Below, piece by piece: positions 25,401 to 40,000 of a stretch of DNA of 64,000 nt. Made by a program: the position numbers and the translations under genes. The stretch is taken from positions 88,121,038 through 88,185,037 of the forward strand of contig OV277856.1 of the NCBI GenBank assembly GCA_922989275.2. Reading direction: 5' to 3'. The notes under the pieces were generated by a model. That model saw nothing but the letters and a program-made list of their open reading frames with translations, made no database searches and had not been told where the DNA came from. Numbering within the stretch: the first letter of the stretch is position 1; each line of letters starts with the position of its first letter. Source of the DNA: Gari tellinella. Taxonomy: Eukaryota; Mollusca; Bivalvia; Cardiida; Psammobiidae.

Positions 25401-28400
25401 GCAACAAACATTCACAGACTAATGCTTTGTCATATTTGTCTCAATCAATTTGAAACTTCCTCAAAGTGTTCAGTAGTATCTGACCTACAAACAGCAATAA
25501 GTCCCGATGCTCTCTTTTAACTATTTGCATGCTGGGTAAATTTTTAGTCTGCAACAATTGTTTTTTGCTGATGTTCTAAAAATAGAATTTTTCTAATTTT
25601 CTTTTCCAAACAGGGCCAGTGTCAAACAGTTTGGATCCTGATGAGATGCCGTTTTACGGGGGTCTCATCTGGATCCAAACTGTTTGCAAAAGGTAATTAC
25701 TGTGGCACATATATCCGCCGCTAACAAGCAGAGTTATTATTCCAAGAGTTATGCCTTTCTCTACCACTAAAGGTTTTTACTGTCAATTTTACTTTCAATG
25801 TCAATCAATCTGTATTATTTGTTATTTCTGAATGGACTTGATTAGATTTTAAAATTACTGTTCCTAATCAACAATCTCATGAAATGAAATAAATGGCCCA
25901 TAACTCTGCCACAAATATTTTTTATCAATTATGCCCTATTAAAATTTAGAACTTAGAATTTCTCAGAAAACAGTTAAATTTTATTCAGTCATGAATATGC
26001 ACCATACAAAATGTTTCCTATATCCTAGTAGATGGTTGCTTAAAGCAGGCTGAACATGAGGCACATTCTCCTGAACTTTCAACCTGCTTTAAGTGGTCAC
26101 CTGTCTTCATAAATAGAAACAGGCTAGGGGGTAATAGTAATGGGTTAAAATTGATTCGAGTGTTTTCAGTTGTTGTATTTTCTTAGAATAAGGACTTAAT
26201 TCTGCGATGCACCATCCTGTCTTACAAATATTATGTAAAAAATAAAATAAATAATAGCAGGTTTTATTTACAACAAGGAGTATGCTTGCTGCATGTGTTA
26301 ACAAATGATGGCTGGTAGTCTTCATAATCAGTTTAACAAAGAGTTGCTTATACTTTAAAATATTCCCTTTTTTCAACCCATCAAAAGAAGTTTCATTGAT
26401 TGTGAGAATTAAAGACTGGCAATAGCTTAGATGAATATTTACCCTTGGTTGATATTGTGTGATTATACTGTAGTATTACATGTACATACTATTAGAGACT
26501 CTTGGTTTTGCTAGTTGTGCATGTTGCTGTAGGATATAGATGTTGTACTTGTACAGTAGAACCTTGATAACTCTAACTAGCTTAAGTTGAACTTACCCAT
26601 ATTAGATCAACCCTTTGCCCCAAAGTCTGTTTCCGGTTTTGAAGACAGGTTACCACTTAAAGCAGTTAAAGGAAAGCAGAATGCTCATTAAGGCACATTC
26701 TGCTTTACTTTCAGCCAGTTTTAAGCTACCATCTGCTAGGATTAAAGAAACATTTCTCATGGTGCATATGATTCCATGACTGTATAAAGTTGAAATATGT
26801 TCTTCAGTGAAGGAGTATTATTAGATGCTTAAAAAGGAGTATATCTATGGAGTAATGGGTTAAAGTAGCTACGCCACATTTTTGCTTTGAAATGCAAGTA
26901 TGTTTCACTTACACGATCTCAAATACATGTAAATCAAATTCAACTGAAGAAATATGGGTATAAGTTACAACTTATGTTAGAGAAATCAAACTGTATCGAC
27001 TGTACATGCTTGTTGTTTATAGCTTATTAGATCCAGCTCAAGATTTGCCTTCCCCAGTTTTAACTCTCTCACCGCTTAAACAATGAGCTAGGTCATGATT
27101 AGCCAGTCCCAGTAGTTGGCTTTTGTGGATTGGTGACCCTGGTTTGATTGATTGTTTATTTGTTTTAAATAAAGCATAACTTAATCTTCTGTTGTATGCA
27201 CAATCAAGTGCCTTTCTTAAACACACAATGCTGTAACAACTAGGACTAGAGACAAAAGTGCTGGATCACTTTAATTTCAAGTAATTGATATTTCTGAATA
27301 CTTCCATGACTTGTATTGCTTTAAGTGGTCACCTATCTTTAAAACTAGAAACAGGCTATGGGGTAACGGGTTAATAGGTAAATAATGTACTCTTTGTTGT
27401 CTTTCACACAATTCATAGAAAAATTCAAACATATAAATCTCTACATAACAGGTGACTGCTGAATGCAGGATTAAGTTATAAGGAAAGCTTTCTGCATTAC
27501 TTCATTCTCTCGTTTATCTGTCACCTGTTTGTAAGAATTCTGTTCATCTTCTTTTGAATGGTTGCTTAACCCATTTCTCCATAAATACACCTTTATACAC
27601 ATTCAATTCATTCCTCCAATGAAGAAGCACTTTATACAGTCATGAATATGCACCTTAAGAAATATTTTCCTGGGGCCCGTTTCATAAAACTTCGTACGAC
27701 AAATGTTGTCGTAAGTCAGTTTATAAAAGTCCCGATTATTATTTATTTCTCCATCTAATCCTGTCTTGTGACATCTCTTTGAAATTGTCTTGAAAAAACG
27801 ATTCCATATATGACGCAAGACAGGATTAGATAGAGAAATCAGAAATTAAATGTATTTTAAAGTTTTGACTTACGAACGTTTTTGTCGTACGAAGTTTTAT
27901 GAAACGGGCCCCAGGGCTCCAGATAGGAGGGGGTACACTGAACAAATCGAACATTTTCTCACTCATTTTAGCACCAAATCCTATGGTGTTACTACTCATT
28001 AGAATCGTCTCTTCGAGACGTTTCTAATGGGTAGTGACACCATAGGGTTTAAAGCAGAAGTAAAGATTTTAGTTTTTCAAATACTCCCCTTATCTGGAGC
28101 CCTGTTTTCTATATCCTAGCAGATTGTACTGGGTAAAACAGGGTGAAAGTAAAGCAAAATGTCCCTTAAGGGGCATTCTGCTTTACTATCAATCTGCTTT
28201 ATGTGGTTACCTGTCTTCAAAACTAGAAACATGCTATGAGGTAATGGGTTAAACACTTATTAGTCTGTATTTACATTTAAGATACCGTAGCTAACCCAGG
28301 TATGCTTGTAAAACTGAAAACAAATTAAAAAGAAAGAAAAGCTGAGACAATTTTTCGAATTTACTTTCAGGTTACCCTCAGCAAAGGCCATATTGATCTA

Positions 28401-31400
28401 GGCTCACAATTAAACCTATCCCAGAAGCCACTACTACTACGCTAACCTATTGGGGCAAGGCTAAATCATGAGCTTCTTGACTTCTTATCACTGTGTATAA
28501 TAGACTGATTCTTTTATATACTTCATTATAGTAAGCTAGTATGGAATGTTATAAAAATGTATGATTATCATTTTGTGAAGATTTGTGAGTTATTGTTATT
28601 TTAGGCTTTTATATGACATCACCTTTATGATGACATACAATTATAAACTTATAGGTCTTAAAATCGACTTTTAAAAACCTTGACTGAATCAATGTCATGA
28701 CTTGATATTGAATTGGCTTTTAAACACTCCGAAGTGAACAAATTACAAATACATGTATACGGTAAAACCTCTCTATTACGACCACATAATTGTGGTAATT
28801 ATTAGGGTGTTTACGATAGGTGACCGCTTAAAGCAAGGTGACAGTGAAACAAAAAACTCCTTTAGGAGCTTTCTGTTTCACTGTCATCTTGCTTTAAGCT
28901 GCCACCTGTCTATTATACAATCAATTAGCATTGACTTTAGTGGTGGTAATAGCGAGGTTTTAATGTACATGACTATCAATCAATTGTTTGTTGGGTTCTT
29001 TACATTCCTATTCTGGATTAATATTAAAAGTACAAAGATGTTAATAGTAACTTTATTCTCAAATTGTTTTATAAATTACATGTATATTCTCTTTGATATT
29101 TATTGATACAAAACTCTGCCTTAACAACCACTTACGTTAGAAAGTTTGTTTGAATGGAAAATAAATCTATGCACATAATTACTTTTTTTCTGGACATAAT
29201 ATTATATACATAATATTATATAAATGGGGTATAATTTTTACATAAGTTATTTGACTTTATTCTGTGATACAAGAAAAGAAATATTTACCTCACAAAAATC
29301 TGTGCCTTTCTATTCAGTGATACTTGCTATACAGTAAAACACCTCTGTTACAACCACTAAAAAGAAAGTTTTGTGTTAAAGCTCATATAGGAGCTTCTGT
29401 TTTACTTTCTTTCTCTTGCAGTAAATAGTAACCTGTCCGTAAAACCCAATAATCAACACAATTAACCCATTATCCCATATCCTATTTCTAGTTTTGAAAA
29501 CAGGTGACCACTTAAAGCAGGTTGAAAGTAAAGCAAAATGTGCTTTAATGCACATTTTGCTTTATTTTCGACCTGCTTTAAGCTATCATCTGCTTAGATA
29601 AAGACTTTTTTTTCTAATAGTACACAATCATAACTTAATAAATTGGAACTAATTTCTTCTGTGGAGATATAAATTAGAGGCATAAAAAGGTGTATTTATG
29701 GGGTAATGGGTTAAGTGGCTGTAATAGAGAGGGTTACTGTATTCATTTAAGAGTTCATGTAAATATTGTATGCAACATATTGGTACAGATACAAAGCTGA
29801 AAATATTTCAGTCTCATTGTCACATACATGACTTGTGTACTGATCTTGTTACTATGGGTGTTCATACATGTGCATTTTAACTCTTTCAATGCCACAGTCG
29901 TCTGGTCAGGATGAAATTTCTGTATTCAAAACTTCATAATTTCTGCTCTTCATCATCAAAAGTTCTAATTCAATTTAAACCATAATTCTTCTGGGCATAA
30001 TAACTTCATGACATGATTCATCACCATCAGATAAATATATACTACAGTAAAAAACCTCTCTTAAGACCACTTACAAGAATGCTAAATAATTGTGTAAAAT
30101 ACTGGTGGCAGCTTACAGCCTAATGAAGCTTTCTGTTTTACCTACTCCATAGCCTGTTTCTAGTAATGAAGATAGGTGACCACTTAAAGCAGGTTGAAAG
30201 TAAAGCAGAATGTGCCTTAAGGCACATTCTGCTTTACATTCAGCCTGTTTTAAGCTGATAAAGAAATATTTCTTATGGTACATATTCTTTACTGTATAAA
30301 TTGGAACTATTTTTTTCAGTGGAGGAATAAATAAAAAAGCGTAAAAAGGTGTATTTATGGGGTTATGGGTTAACTTTCTCCTTGATGTCAGCAGTAACTT
30401 GCCCTAAAGGCTAAACATAAATAAGTGAAATAATTTAATGGTGATAAATTAATGGAGAGGTTTTACTGTACATTGTAATTTGAGAGAGCACTGTCCAATC
30501 TCTTTCTAGCACAGCCTTTGTCTAAACCACACCCAACTTTCTCATTAGGTTAACTGGTACACATAATATCTAATATCCCAGTTTAGAACCCAGTTAGATT
30601 GCCTCGGAAAGACCTGGTGTTTGTCTTCATACTGTCCAAAATGTGATATAATAAAACGTTCAACCGACTGGTTGCATTCTTGTTTTACTCATTGAAAGTT
30701 TTACTCAATGTCAACTTAATGTCCTGTGCCACTTATTTAGAAAAATAATATTTCTAAATTTGATGTTCAAAACTGAGTCATGGGTGACAAATAGTCCTGA
30801 TGAGTTGCTACATTATGCAGTGTCTCGTCAGGATCCAAACTGTTTGCAAAGGTAATTGTGTGTTTGCCAGTAACCTGTAATGAGTTAAATTTGTTAACTT
30901 TACATAAGTTGTATGGACCAATTAACTTACACAATTGATATGCTCAAAGTGAAGAAAGCAAGCTCGCAGTATCATGAGTATGAAGCTTGTTTACATAATA
31001 ACAAATATGCGATGGTTTAGGGTTTCATTATGATTTTTTTTTCTTTCTTTTTTTTTTGACGTCTATTATTTGAGGCAGCTCAAATGTTAATCTTGTTAAG
31101 CACTTTGCAATATATGATAACTTGTATATAGTAAGCACTGAATGAAGAAGTTTGGTATCTTTAAAGATGGGGGGGCAGCTATATGTAGGACAAAAGTAAT
31201 GTCTAAAGCTCATTTAGGAGCTTTCTGTATTACTTTTGAACAGTAAACCTCCTCTATTACGAAATAAGCATTCAATTTCAGTGTGCTAAAGCAAGACGAA
31301 AGTAAAGCAGAATGCTCCTTTGGGAGCTTTCTGCTTTACTTTCATCTTGCTTTAATCTTTCACCTGTCTTTAATACCATCAATTAGTCTACTTTTCAATT

Positions 31401-34400
31401 GTTGTAATAGAAGGGTTTTACTGTCACCGATTCTTAAGTTGGTTGCTAAAATGCAAATTTGACTGTATCCTGTGATATGGATGTTGTGCATGTAAAATAC
31501 CATAAGGGAAAAAAGACAAGTGGAGTTGTTGAACAGTGAAAGTTTAAAGAACCATTATGCCATTGTTAATATTTGTATATCTTTATCTCGCTTCATTTTG
31601 TGTGTATCTGCAAATAAAATAAAAATACAGTGTTTTCTTTGTTTATTTGCTTGCCTATTCAAATTTTGCTTATGGATAGTAAATTTCTTACCCTTTCGTT
31701 TTTAAAATTCGTACATTATAAATTACTGAAGCTGTGAGCCAACTAAAGAATTAGAATTTGAGATTACTTTGAAGACTTTAATCTCTTCTCAAAATAGAAT
31801 TTTGCCACATCAAAGTGTTAGAGATTACTTTTAGTCTGGTATACCCTTAACCTTAGATAGAATTGCAGAAATGTAGAACAAAACTAAAGAGTAAGACGTT
31901 TTAAGCTCACCTGAGCCAAAGATTCAGGTTGAGCTATTGTGATCACTCTTTGTCTGGTGTACGTCGTCCAGTGTTTTGTCACATTTTCAATATGACATCT
32001 CCTATCAAGCCATTGACCTAAATTCAACCAAACTTCATCAGAAGCATCAGTAGGGTGGTGAAAAGAAAAGTTGTTTAAATGATAGGTTGGTTTTTTTAGC
32101 TCACCTGAGCCTTCGGCTCAGGATGAGCTATATTGTGATCCCATTCCGTCCGGCGTATGTCTTACGCCGTCCGTTCACATTTTCAAACAATATCTCCTCT
32201 AAAACCACTGACCCAGTTTCAACCAAACTTTGTCAAAAGCATCAGTGACAAGCGGGAATGAAATCTTGTTCAACGTTTTTGACTAGAGTTATTCCCCTTG
32301 CTGTTGGACCAGATTTTCTAAAATGACCGTATAGACCGTATAATACATAAGAAAATCTTTAAAAATCTTCTTCTCAGAAACCAAAAGGCCTAGACCTTTG
32401 ATATTTGGTATGTATCATAACCTAATGATCTGCTACCAAGATTGTTCAAATTTTGATCCTGGGGCCAAAAATGAACCCACCCTCGGGCTTATCAGTTTTT
32501 CTTAGGAAAGCTTTTGAAAATCTTCTTCTCAAAAACTGTATGGCCAGGCCTAGATCATTAATATTTGACATGTAGCTTTGCCTTATGGTCTTCTATCTAG
32601 ATTGTTCAAATTATGACCCCTGGGACAAAATTGGCCCACCCCAGGGCTTATCTGTTTTATATAGACTTATATAGGAAAACCGTTAAAAATCTTCTTCTGA
32701 AACTGTAAGGCCCAGATCATTTGTATTTGATATGTAGCTTTGCCTAATAGTCCTTTATCAAGATTGTTCAAATTATGACCCCCAGGTCAAAATTGGCCCT
32801 GCTCCGTGGCTTATCTGTTTTACATAGACTTAGATATGAAAACCTTTCAAAATCTTCTTTTCTGAAACTGTAAGGCCCAGTTCTTTAAAATTTGTCATAT
32901 AGCTTTGCCCTGTGATCCTCTACCAAGATTGTTCAAATTATGACCCAGTTTATCAGTTTTATATCAGTTTTAGGGCTTATCAGTTTTATATCATGGACTT
33001 ATATAGAAAAACCTTAAAAAATCTTTTTTTATATATATATATATATCTCAATATTGTCTTGTTCAGTCAGCTTAAGTACAATGTTCTCTGTTGAGCGACT
33101 TGTGGGCCATGGCCATCTTGTTTTCCTGGTTGCCATGGCAACCATGCACAAAGCGAATTTCAGTGATCTACACTGTGTATACCCGTACACAGGATATTGG
33201 TACCAGCGAGTCGAGAGAGTTAGCCGGTCGCTCTGCAGTTCAGGTATGTTTTTAGCTCACCTGAGCCAAAGGCTCAAGGTGAGCTATTGTGACCGCTCAC
33301 CGTCCGTAGTACGTCTGTCCGTCTGTCCGTCTGTCTGTCTGTCCGTCTGTCTGTCTGTCCGTCTGTCCGTCTGTCCGTTCACTTTTACTTCAAACGACAT
33401 CTCCTCTGAAACCCGCCGATTGTAGGGAGAGTTCAAACTGCTCATGATGTTCCTTGGATGCTTCTCTACAGAAGTTAATCAAAAAAAATGAAAAAAAGCA
33501 CAAACTCTGCTTGAAAAAGCAAAAAAGCAAAAATCTTTAAAAAATCTTCTTGCCCAAAACTACTAGGCCCTAAGCTTTGATATTTGTACAGTAGAATCTC
33601 CTGGTGGATCGCTCTATAGTTTGTTAAAATGAAATCCCTAGGGTCACATTTGACACCACCCTGCACAGTTTAAGTGCTGCTCTAGGCAGGTTTTACAGTA
33701 TTTTTGATTTAGGCAGAACTGTATTTACCTGAGTTACCCTTAATATACTATGGGCAAATAACCAATATTTGCAAACAGTTTGGATCCAGATCAGATGCAA
33801 CATAATGCTGCATCTAATCTGGATCCAAACTATTTGCCACTCATTTACCAACTTAACATTTTCTAAAAAATAAAAATGTACATTTTTTACACACAGAAGG
33901 TATTTAGCAGACATCATTTCAGTCTGGTAAGGGTAAGCTCCCAGACTGCTGCTGCTACAGTTCTCTTACATAATATTTGACCTCAGTGATCAGGCCAACA
34001 GAACTGAACATGTTGTCTGCTAAAGTTTAGAAATGGTTCAGTCGTTTGTTCAGACATTTGTTAACCCATTACCCCATAAATGTGCATTTTTAGGCCTTTG
34101 ATTTATTCCTCCACTTAAGAAAATAATTCCCCTTTAACCCTTTCCCCCATAGCATATCTCTAGTATTGAATGTAGGTGTCCACTTAAAACAGGTTGAAAG
34201 TAAAGCAGAATGCGCTTTAAGCGCATTCTGCTTTACTTTCAGCCTGCTTTAAGCTATCATCTACTAGAATATAGAAAATATTTTGTATTATACATATTTA
34301 TGAATGTATAAATTGGAACTATTTTCTTTAGAGCAAGAATAAACTGAATGTGCTAAAAGGCGCTTCTATGGGGGAAAGGGTTAAACAGTCATGAAAATGT

Positions 34401-36997
34401 AAGATGTGAAATAAGTTTCTATATCCTAGTAGATGGTAGCTTAAAGCAGTTTGAAAGTAAAGCAAAGTGTGCATTAAGACCCATTCTGCTTTACTTTCAA
34501 CCTGCTTTAGGTGGCCACCTATTTTCAAAACTAGAAGCAGGCTATGGGGTAATGGGTAAAATGAAATTGCCTATTTGGAAAGAGCCTAATGAGAGGAAGT
34601 GCCATTTGCAAAGGCCATAACTCTGACATCATTGTTTTTTTTAGTTATTTCCCTTTGTCATATTTTCTTGTCAAGAAGACAACTCCAGGTCTACTGATGC
34701 TATTGTAATGAAATTTTATGTATGGAAAGAAACTGATGAGAGAAAATGCCTAGTGCATAAGGGCAGCAATATTTTGTTTTCCCCTTTGTCATATTTTATT
34801 GTCAGGAAAATAACTCCAGTTCTGCTGACGCTAGTGAAATAATTATCATTTACCGGAAATGGAAATAGCTTGATAAGAGGATGTGTCATGGATAAGGGTC
34901 ATAAGCTTGGCAACAAAATTCACTTTTGTCATGTTTTCTTGTCCGGAAGATAACTCCATTTATAGCTATATTAAAATGTTGTCTTGCCCAGTCAACTTAG
35001 GTACAAACTTCAATGTCCTCAGGTGAGCGAATTTAGGGCCATGGCCCTCTTGTTTCATGATTTATAGCATAAAATGTATATGATCAACATGTGTATGATA
35101 CCGTTTTAAAGCGTGATGTTTCTGGGATACACTGGTGTCAAAACATTTCTGTTTTATTTAGAGAAACTCTCGTAAAACACATATATATGCTGCCTGGTAC
35201 CGGTAAATAACGACGATTGCTGACAAAAATTTATGATATCAACTGTTTAAAACGATCCCGACTACAATCTTTTCATCAAACATTCGATCCTTATCATAAT
35301 AATTCCTGTGACTCACTAATACCACACTGTTGGGTCATACTTTTAAGAATAGAATTAAAACAAATTTGTGTCAAGTGTACGGCATCTTGGTTGTGAATGA
35401 AATTTCACTGCACGGCATATTGATGTGTCACTGTACGGGGGTTTGGTACCAGGTATTTGGCCCTAAAAACGTTTTGCTCTGTTACAGCTCATCCTCGGGG
35501 TGTTACTTTCAGCCAAAGGTAGCTGAATACCGAGAACAGTCTTCCTATTTATAAATTATATACTTTTCATTGTTAATTTACTTAGAATAGATAAACTAGA
35601 TCTAGAGCGAGTATACCTAAGAAGTTTAAATTTAAACGATGAATACACTTTGAATTTATTCTAATAGCTATTCACGTAATGGGACACTTTTAAGCGAACG
35701 AGTACCTGTATCGGACTTTACCTAATTCGAAGATTTCTATTAAAAATCTAACACAGAGTCAATAATGATTGCGGTAAATGTATGATATCAAACTAATCCA
35801 CCCACTTCTACAATATTGAAATACACGTATACAACTATAATTTCCATTTGTGTTTTTCAATTTTGCACGGAAATATCGTGCAGTAAGATTTCTGGACTAT
35901 GCGGTATCATTTACCACAGTGCAATCAGAATAAGTTGCCCACTTTAAAGTGTGCGGTATTCAATTCAACCCAAAGTTCTTTTCTTTAGAAAACTGCCGCG
36001 GTCGTGTTACACTCGCTTGTTATTCCTTATCTTGCTGAATTGTCGTCTGATTCAATAATATCGTGTGCGAAGAACCACTAATTCCTTTTTTTCAATAAGA
36101 GTGCTAAACAGTTTGAATATAGATTAGAAGTCACGTTAAGCGGCGTGAATATAGATCAGAAGTTGCGTTAAGCGGCGTCTTGTCTTGACCAAAACAGTAA
36201 CTGTTTGCAAACATTATCCAATGGGCACTTAGGGTTACGTGTTTTCGAATGAAAGAGATAAAATTGATATTTAGCACACATGTTGCTCAGCACGGACAGC
36301 ACGCCTGTAATAATGAACACTAACAGTAAGTGTACAATAACAGACGTTAGAGGATAGTTTTTGGATAGCTCTGCGGGGTTGGTATATCCTTTAAAGACAT
36401 CTCCGGTCATAACGCCTTGCGAGATAATTTCCTTGCAAAAAACATGAGTCTTGTGGACATACCGGTAGCAAAGAACCATTGAAGCGTCTCATGTGAGACC
36501 GGCCCTATATATTTAATAATTTGGTTAGAAATAACCATTGAAAAGCCTTCTTTAGCATAAGTTTATCTGGGTCTCACGAGGTAAACTGAGATTGGTATAC
36601 CCGCTGGCAGCTTATGCTGCATGCTTTTTCTCGCCTTACGAGAACAATGGGGGACTTCATCAATGAACTGAGGATATATCTTTAAACCTTTTTAGCATGT
36701 TTTAGTTTTGCAGACGGATGAGTACTTAAAGACATTTCTTTCATTCGGTTGTAACACCAAACCAGGTAAAATTTTAGAGTTTTGTCCTTACTGCTATCTT
36801 GTCTATGGATACTCATCTATGCGTTTTATGTGAGACCCTTACCTTAAATTTGAAAGTTTGGTTAGTAAAAGCCATTGAAAAAACCCTTGTGTGCGAGTAT
36901 GTGAGGGCCTCTCTAGACAGCTTGAGATTGGATGCATTGGCTTTTTACACTTTACTACTTACTGCGTTACCTGTATGTTCACACCTAGTGAGAAAAA

Positions 36998-37035
<38 letters not shown>

Positions 37036-40000
37036 CCATCAATTGACGGAGGAAATGTCTTTCAGGCAGGTTTAAAGTAAAGCAGAATGCGCCAAGGTAA
37101 GATGCATTTTGAGTTACTTTCAGTCTGCTTCCAGCGACCATCTGCTAGGATAAAGGAAAAATGTCGTATGTTATATCTTCATTTCTGTATAAAATGAAAT
37201 AATTTTCAACACACGGCGGAAGAATGAACAAGAGTTGTCAGAGAGACAACAAATCTCGCCATTGACACACTCAAGGTCACCGAGGTCAACCACTTTTCAT
37301 GCATGGAAGGTCTTGTCCATGTACACATGTACACATACAAACCAAATATGAAAGTAACACCTCAAGGGACATAGGAATTACATGTATAAGCCTTTTTTGA
37401 AACCTAAACGTAGATTTCGAAACCTAAACCCGGGACCTAAGTTAAAGGTCAATGTCACTGGGCTGTTTTTGCATGCATTGAACTGTAGTGTCAATACACA
37501 TGCATGCCAAATATTAAAGGAATATCTCAATGGATATATGAGTTATAGGCATTTGGAGAAACCTAAACGCAGATTTCGAAACCTTAAGCTGGATCCTTAG
37601 TTGAAAGTCAAGGTCACTGGGGTCAAACTTTTTGCATGCAAGAAAGGTCTTGTCTATATACACATGCACACGGAATATCTCAATGGGCGTAGGAGTTTAA
37701 AGGCATTTTGAGAAAATTAATGCCTATATACTTACATGAAAATGAGTTATTTGATATTTGTTATGCCTGGCTTCAAGGTTATAAAGCTTTTGAATTGAGG
37801 CTGAAATCATTCCCAAGCATTTAAGGTCACGGTCAAGGTCACAGAGATCAAATTTTTGCATGCAAGGAAATGCCATGTTCATATACACATGCACTCTGAA
37901 TGTGAAAGGAATATCTCAATGGACATAGGAGTTATTGACCATTGGGAAACTAAACACAGATTTCGAAACCTAAACGCGGGTCCTTACTTCAAGGTCAAGG
38001 TCACTGGGGGAAATGATGTGTGTCCATGGACAGGGTTTGTCCATATACACATGCATACCCAGTATAAAAGCAATATATCAAGGGACATAGAAGTTAAGGG
38101 CATTTTTCGAAACCTAAACACAGATTTCGAAATCTAAACTAAGATAGATGGATTTTTTCAGTTTCGTCTATTATAGTTATAACTCTCCCCTCCTCTCTAC
38201 ATTGATCAGGTATAATTTTAAAGTTGCACACTTTTGCTGAACAACCACACTGGCGAAGGTATTTTAACTCCTGACATCCATGCCTCTCTATCAAGTGTGA
38301 TATTACCCCCCGGAACGTTGGTAGTTGTTTCTTACAGTAGGTACATTTGTACAGGTCCATAATCTGTAAAAAACAAATCACAATGTACAGAATGTATACT
38401 TGTACAAACCAAACTGCCGTCGATTTCGATGTAGATTTAAGCAAGATGCCGTATACTGGATTAAAAGGCTTTTGCAATATGCCGTTCACTAGCGTATCAA
38501 TTTGCCGTACACCTAGCCAAATTTCATTTCGGGTTTTTAAAGCACATACGGCAAATACAATAGTTAAAGCTTCATAAATATTGATCAAGATAGTACAAAT
38601 TACTCGTATAACATGAATAATTCTCTTATGCAGTTATAAAAAAAATATTACAATGATATTTTGTGGACAACCGTTGTTATTTACCGGTACCAGGCAGCAT
38701 GTTTATACGTCTTACGAGAGTTTCTCTTGGTAAAACTGAAATGTTATGACATCAGCATGTTCCAGAATCATCACACTTTGATACAGTATTATTTTCCATA
38801 TTGATCTTAGACATATAATTCAGGAAATCACGAAAACATACCTGCACTGCAGAGCGATCTGCTAACAAATCCATAACTTTCTCGACTCGCTGGTACCAAT
38901 ATCCTGTGTACGGGTATACACAGTGATCTAGTCGATTTTAGTAGCAGTTCAAGTTGATAGTTTAGACTACCTGTTTGATTCCAGTTGTATACCTATCTAG
39001 CTCATCCTGAGCTAGCTCAGGGTGAGCTTTTGCAATCCTTGAATGTGAGTCGTCTGTCATCAACAATTTTAGTGTTTACACTCTAGAGGCCACAATATTT
39101 ATCCAATCTTTCTCAAACTTGCTCAGATTGTATATTACCATAAGAGTTTGAATGAGTTCTATTTTGGTTGAAATCGGACTAATAGGTCAAGAGTAATGTA
39201 CTTTTGAATTGCTGAAAATGCCATATTCAATGGTGTTTACACTCCAGAGGCCACACTATTTATCAAATCTTTCTCAAACTTGCTCAAGATTGTATATAAC
39301 CATAAGGGTACATATGAGTATGATTATGGTTGAAATAAGACTAAAAGGTGGAGAGTCATCTACCTTTGAATTGCTGGAAATGTCATATTAAACAGTCACA
39401 GTTTACACTCTAGAGGCCACAATTTTTATCCAATCTATCTAAAACTTGCTCAGAATGTATATGACTATAAGAGTTCAGATGAGTACAATTATAGTTGAAA
39501 TCAGACCAAAAGTCAAGAGTTATCTGCCCTTGAATTGCTGAAAATGCCATATCTAATAGCATTTTAATCTTTTGCAACTACAGTTTTCAATAGATTTTGA
39601 TTATACTTGCACACAAAGAATATAGCTATAAGCTCTAGAAGGAGTGCAATTATTGTTGAAATCTAATTATTGTGGCAATAGTTATCTGCCCTTGATATAC
39701 TTTGAAATGCTATTAAAGGCTTCATTTCAGTATTGTTTAGGCTCTAGTTATCTGCCCTTGATGTATTCTACTATACTAGAATTATGAGGTTGTATTCCAA
39801 AATTGTTTACATGCTATACTACAAATTTGAACGGATTTAGGTTTAAATTGGTGAAAAAGAAAGGTAAAGTTATCAGGCTTCAGTACAACAGGTGAGCGAT
39901 ATCGAGGCCTTCATGTCCTCTTGTTGTTATCAATGGCACACCTTTCAGACTTTTATCATTGAATTGTTTAAGGTATGCGCATTCTAAAATTGGAAATAAG

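Larger units (their letters stand above)
24678..28370. repeat. First part of giant annexin intron: MITE-rich
   Basis: Contains a family D-related repeat at 25515-25735 with hairpin 25615-25690, a degraded family A MITE at about 25980-26145, a family G element at about 26555-27005 split by a family A MITE (26611-26859), and the multi-insert family A copy at 27570-28248. No other exon is supported. Confidence 0.6.
33171..38925. mobile_element. Long-TIR element, 5.75 kb (about 3.95 kb before insertion)
   Basis: Left and right ends are inverted copies, beginning CACTGTGTATACCCGTACAC at 33171 and ending with its complement at 38925, flanked by ATCTA (33166-33170 and 38926-38930). The TIR similarity continues well inward: left 35056-35240 matches right 38630-38845 in inverse orientation, so the TIR is about 270 bp or more, split at the left by a Helentron-like insertion (about 33251-35055). 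The interior holds a minus-strand exon with a C2H2 zinc finger (38362-38142), another minus-strand open frame (36479-36168), a 36-G run and a second tandem-repeat element (about 37207-38140). No transposase motif was recognised. Confidence 0.75.

Noticed and set aside
33054..33425. 123-codon open frame with repeated 'SVCPSVCL' residues
   Set aside because: It comes from the TCTG/TCCG microsatellite at the start of a Helentron-like element.
36799..37141. Open frames with polyglycine (plus) and polyproline (minus)
   Set aside because: They exist only because the G36 run is open in all frames.
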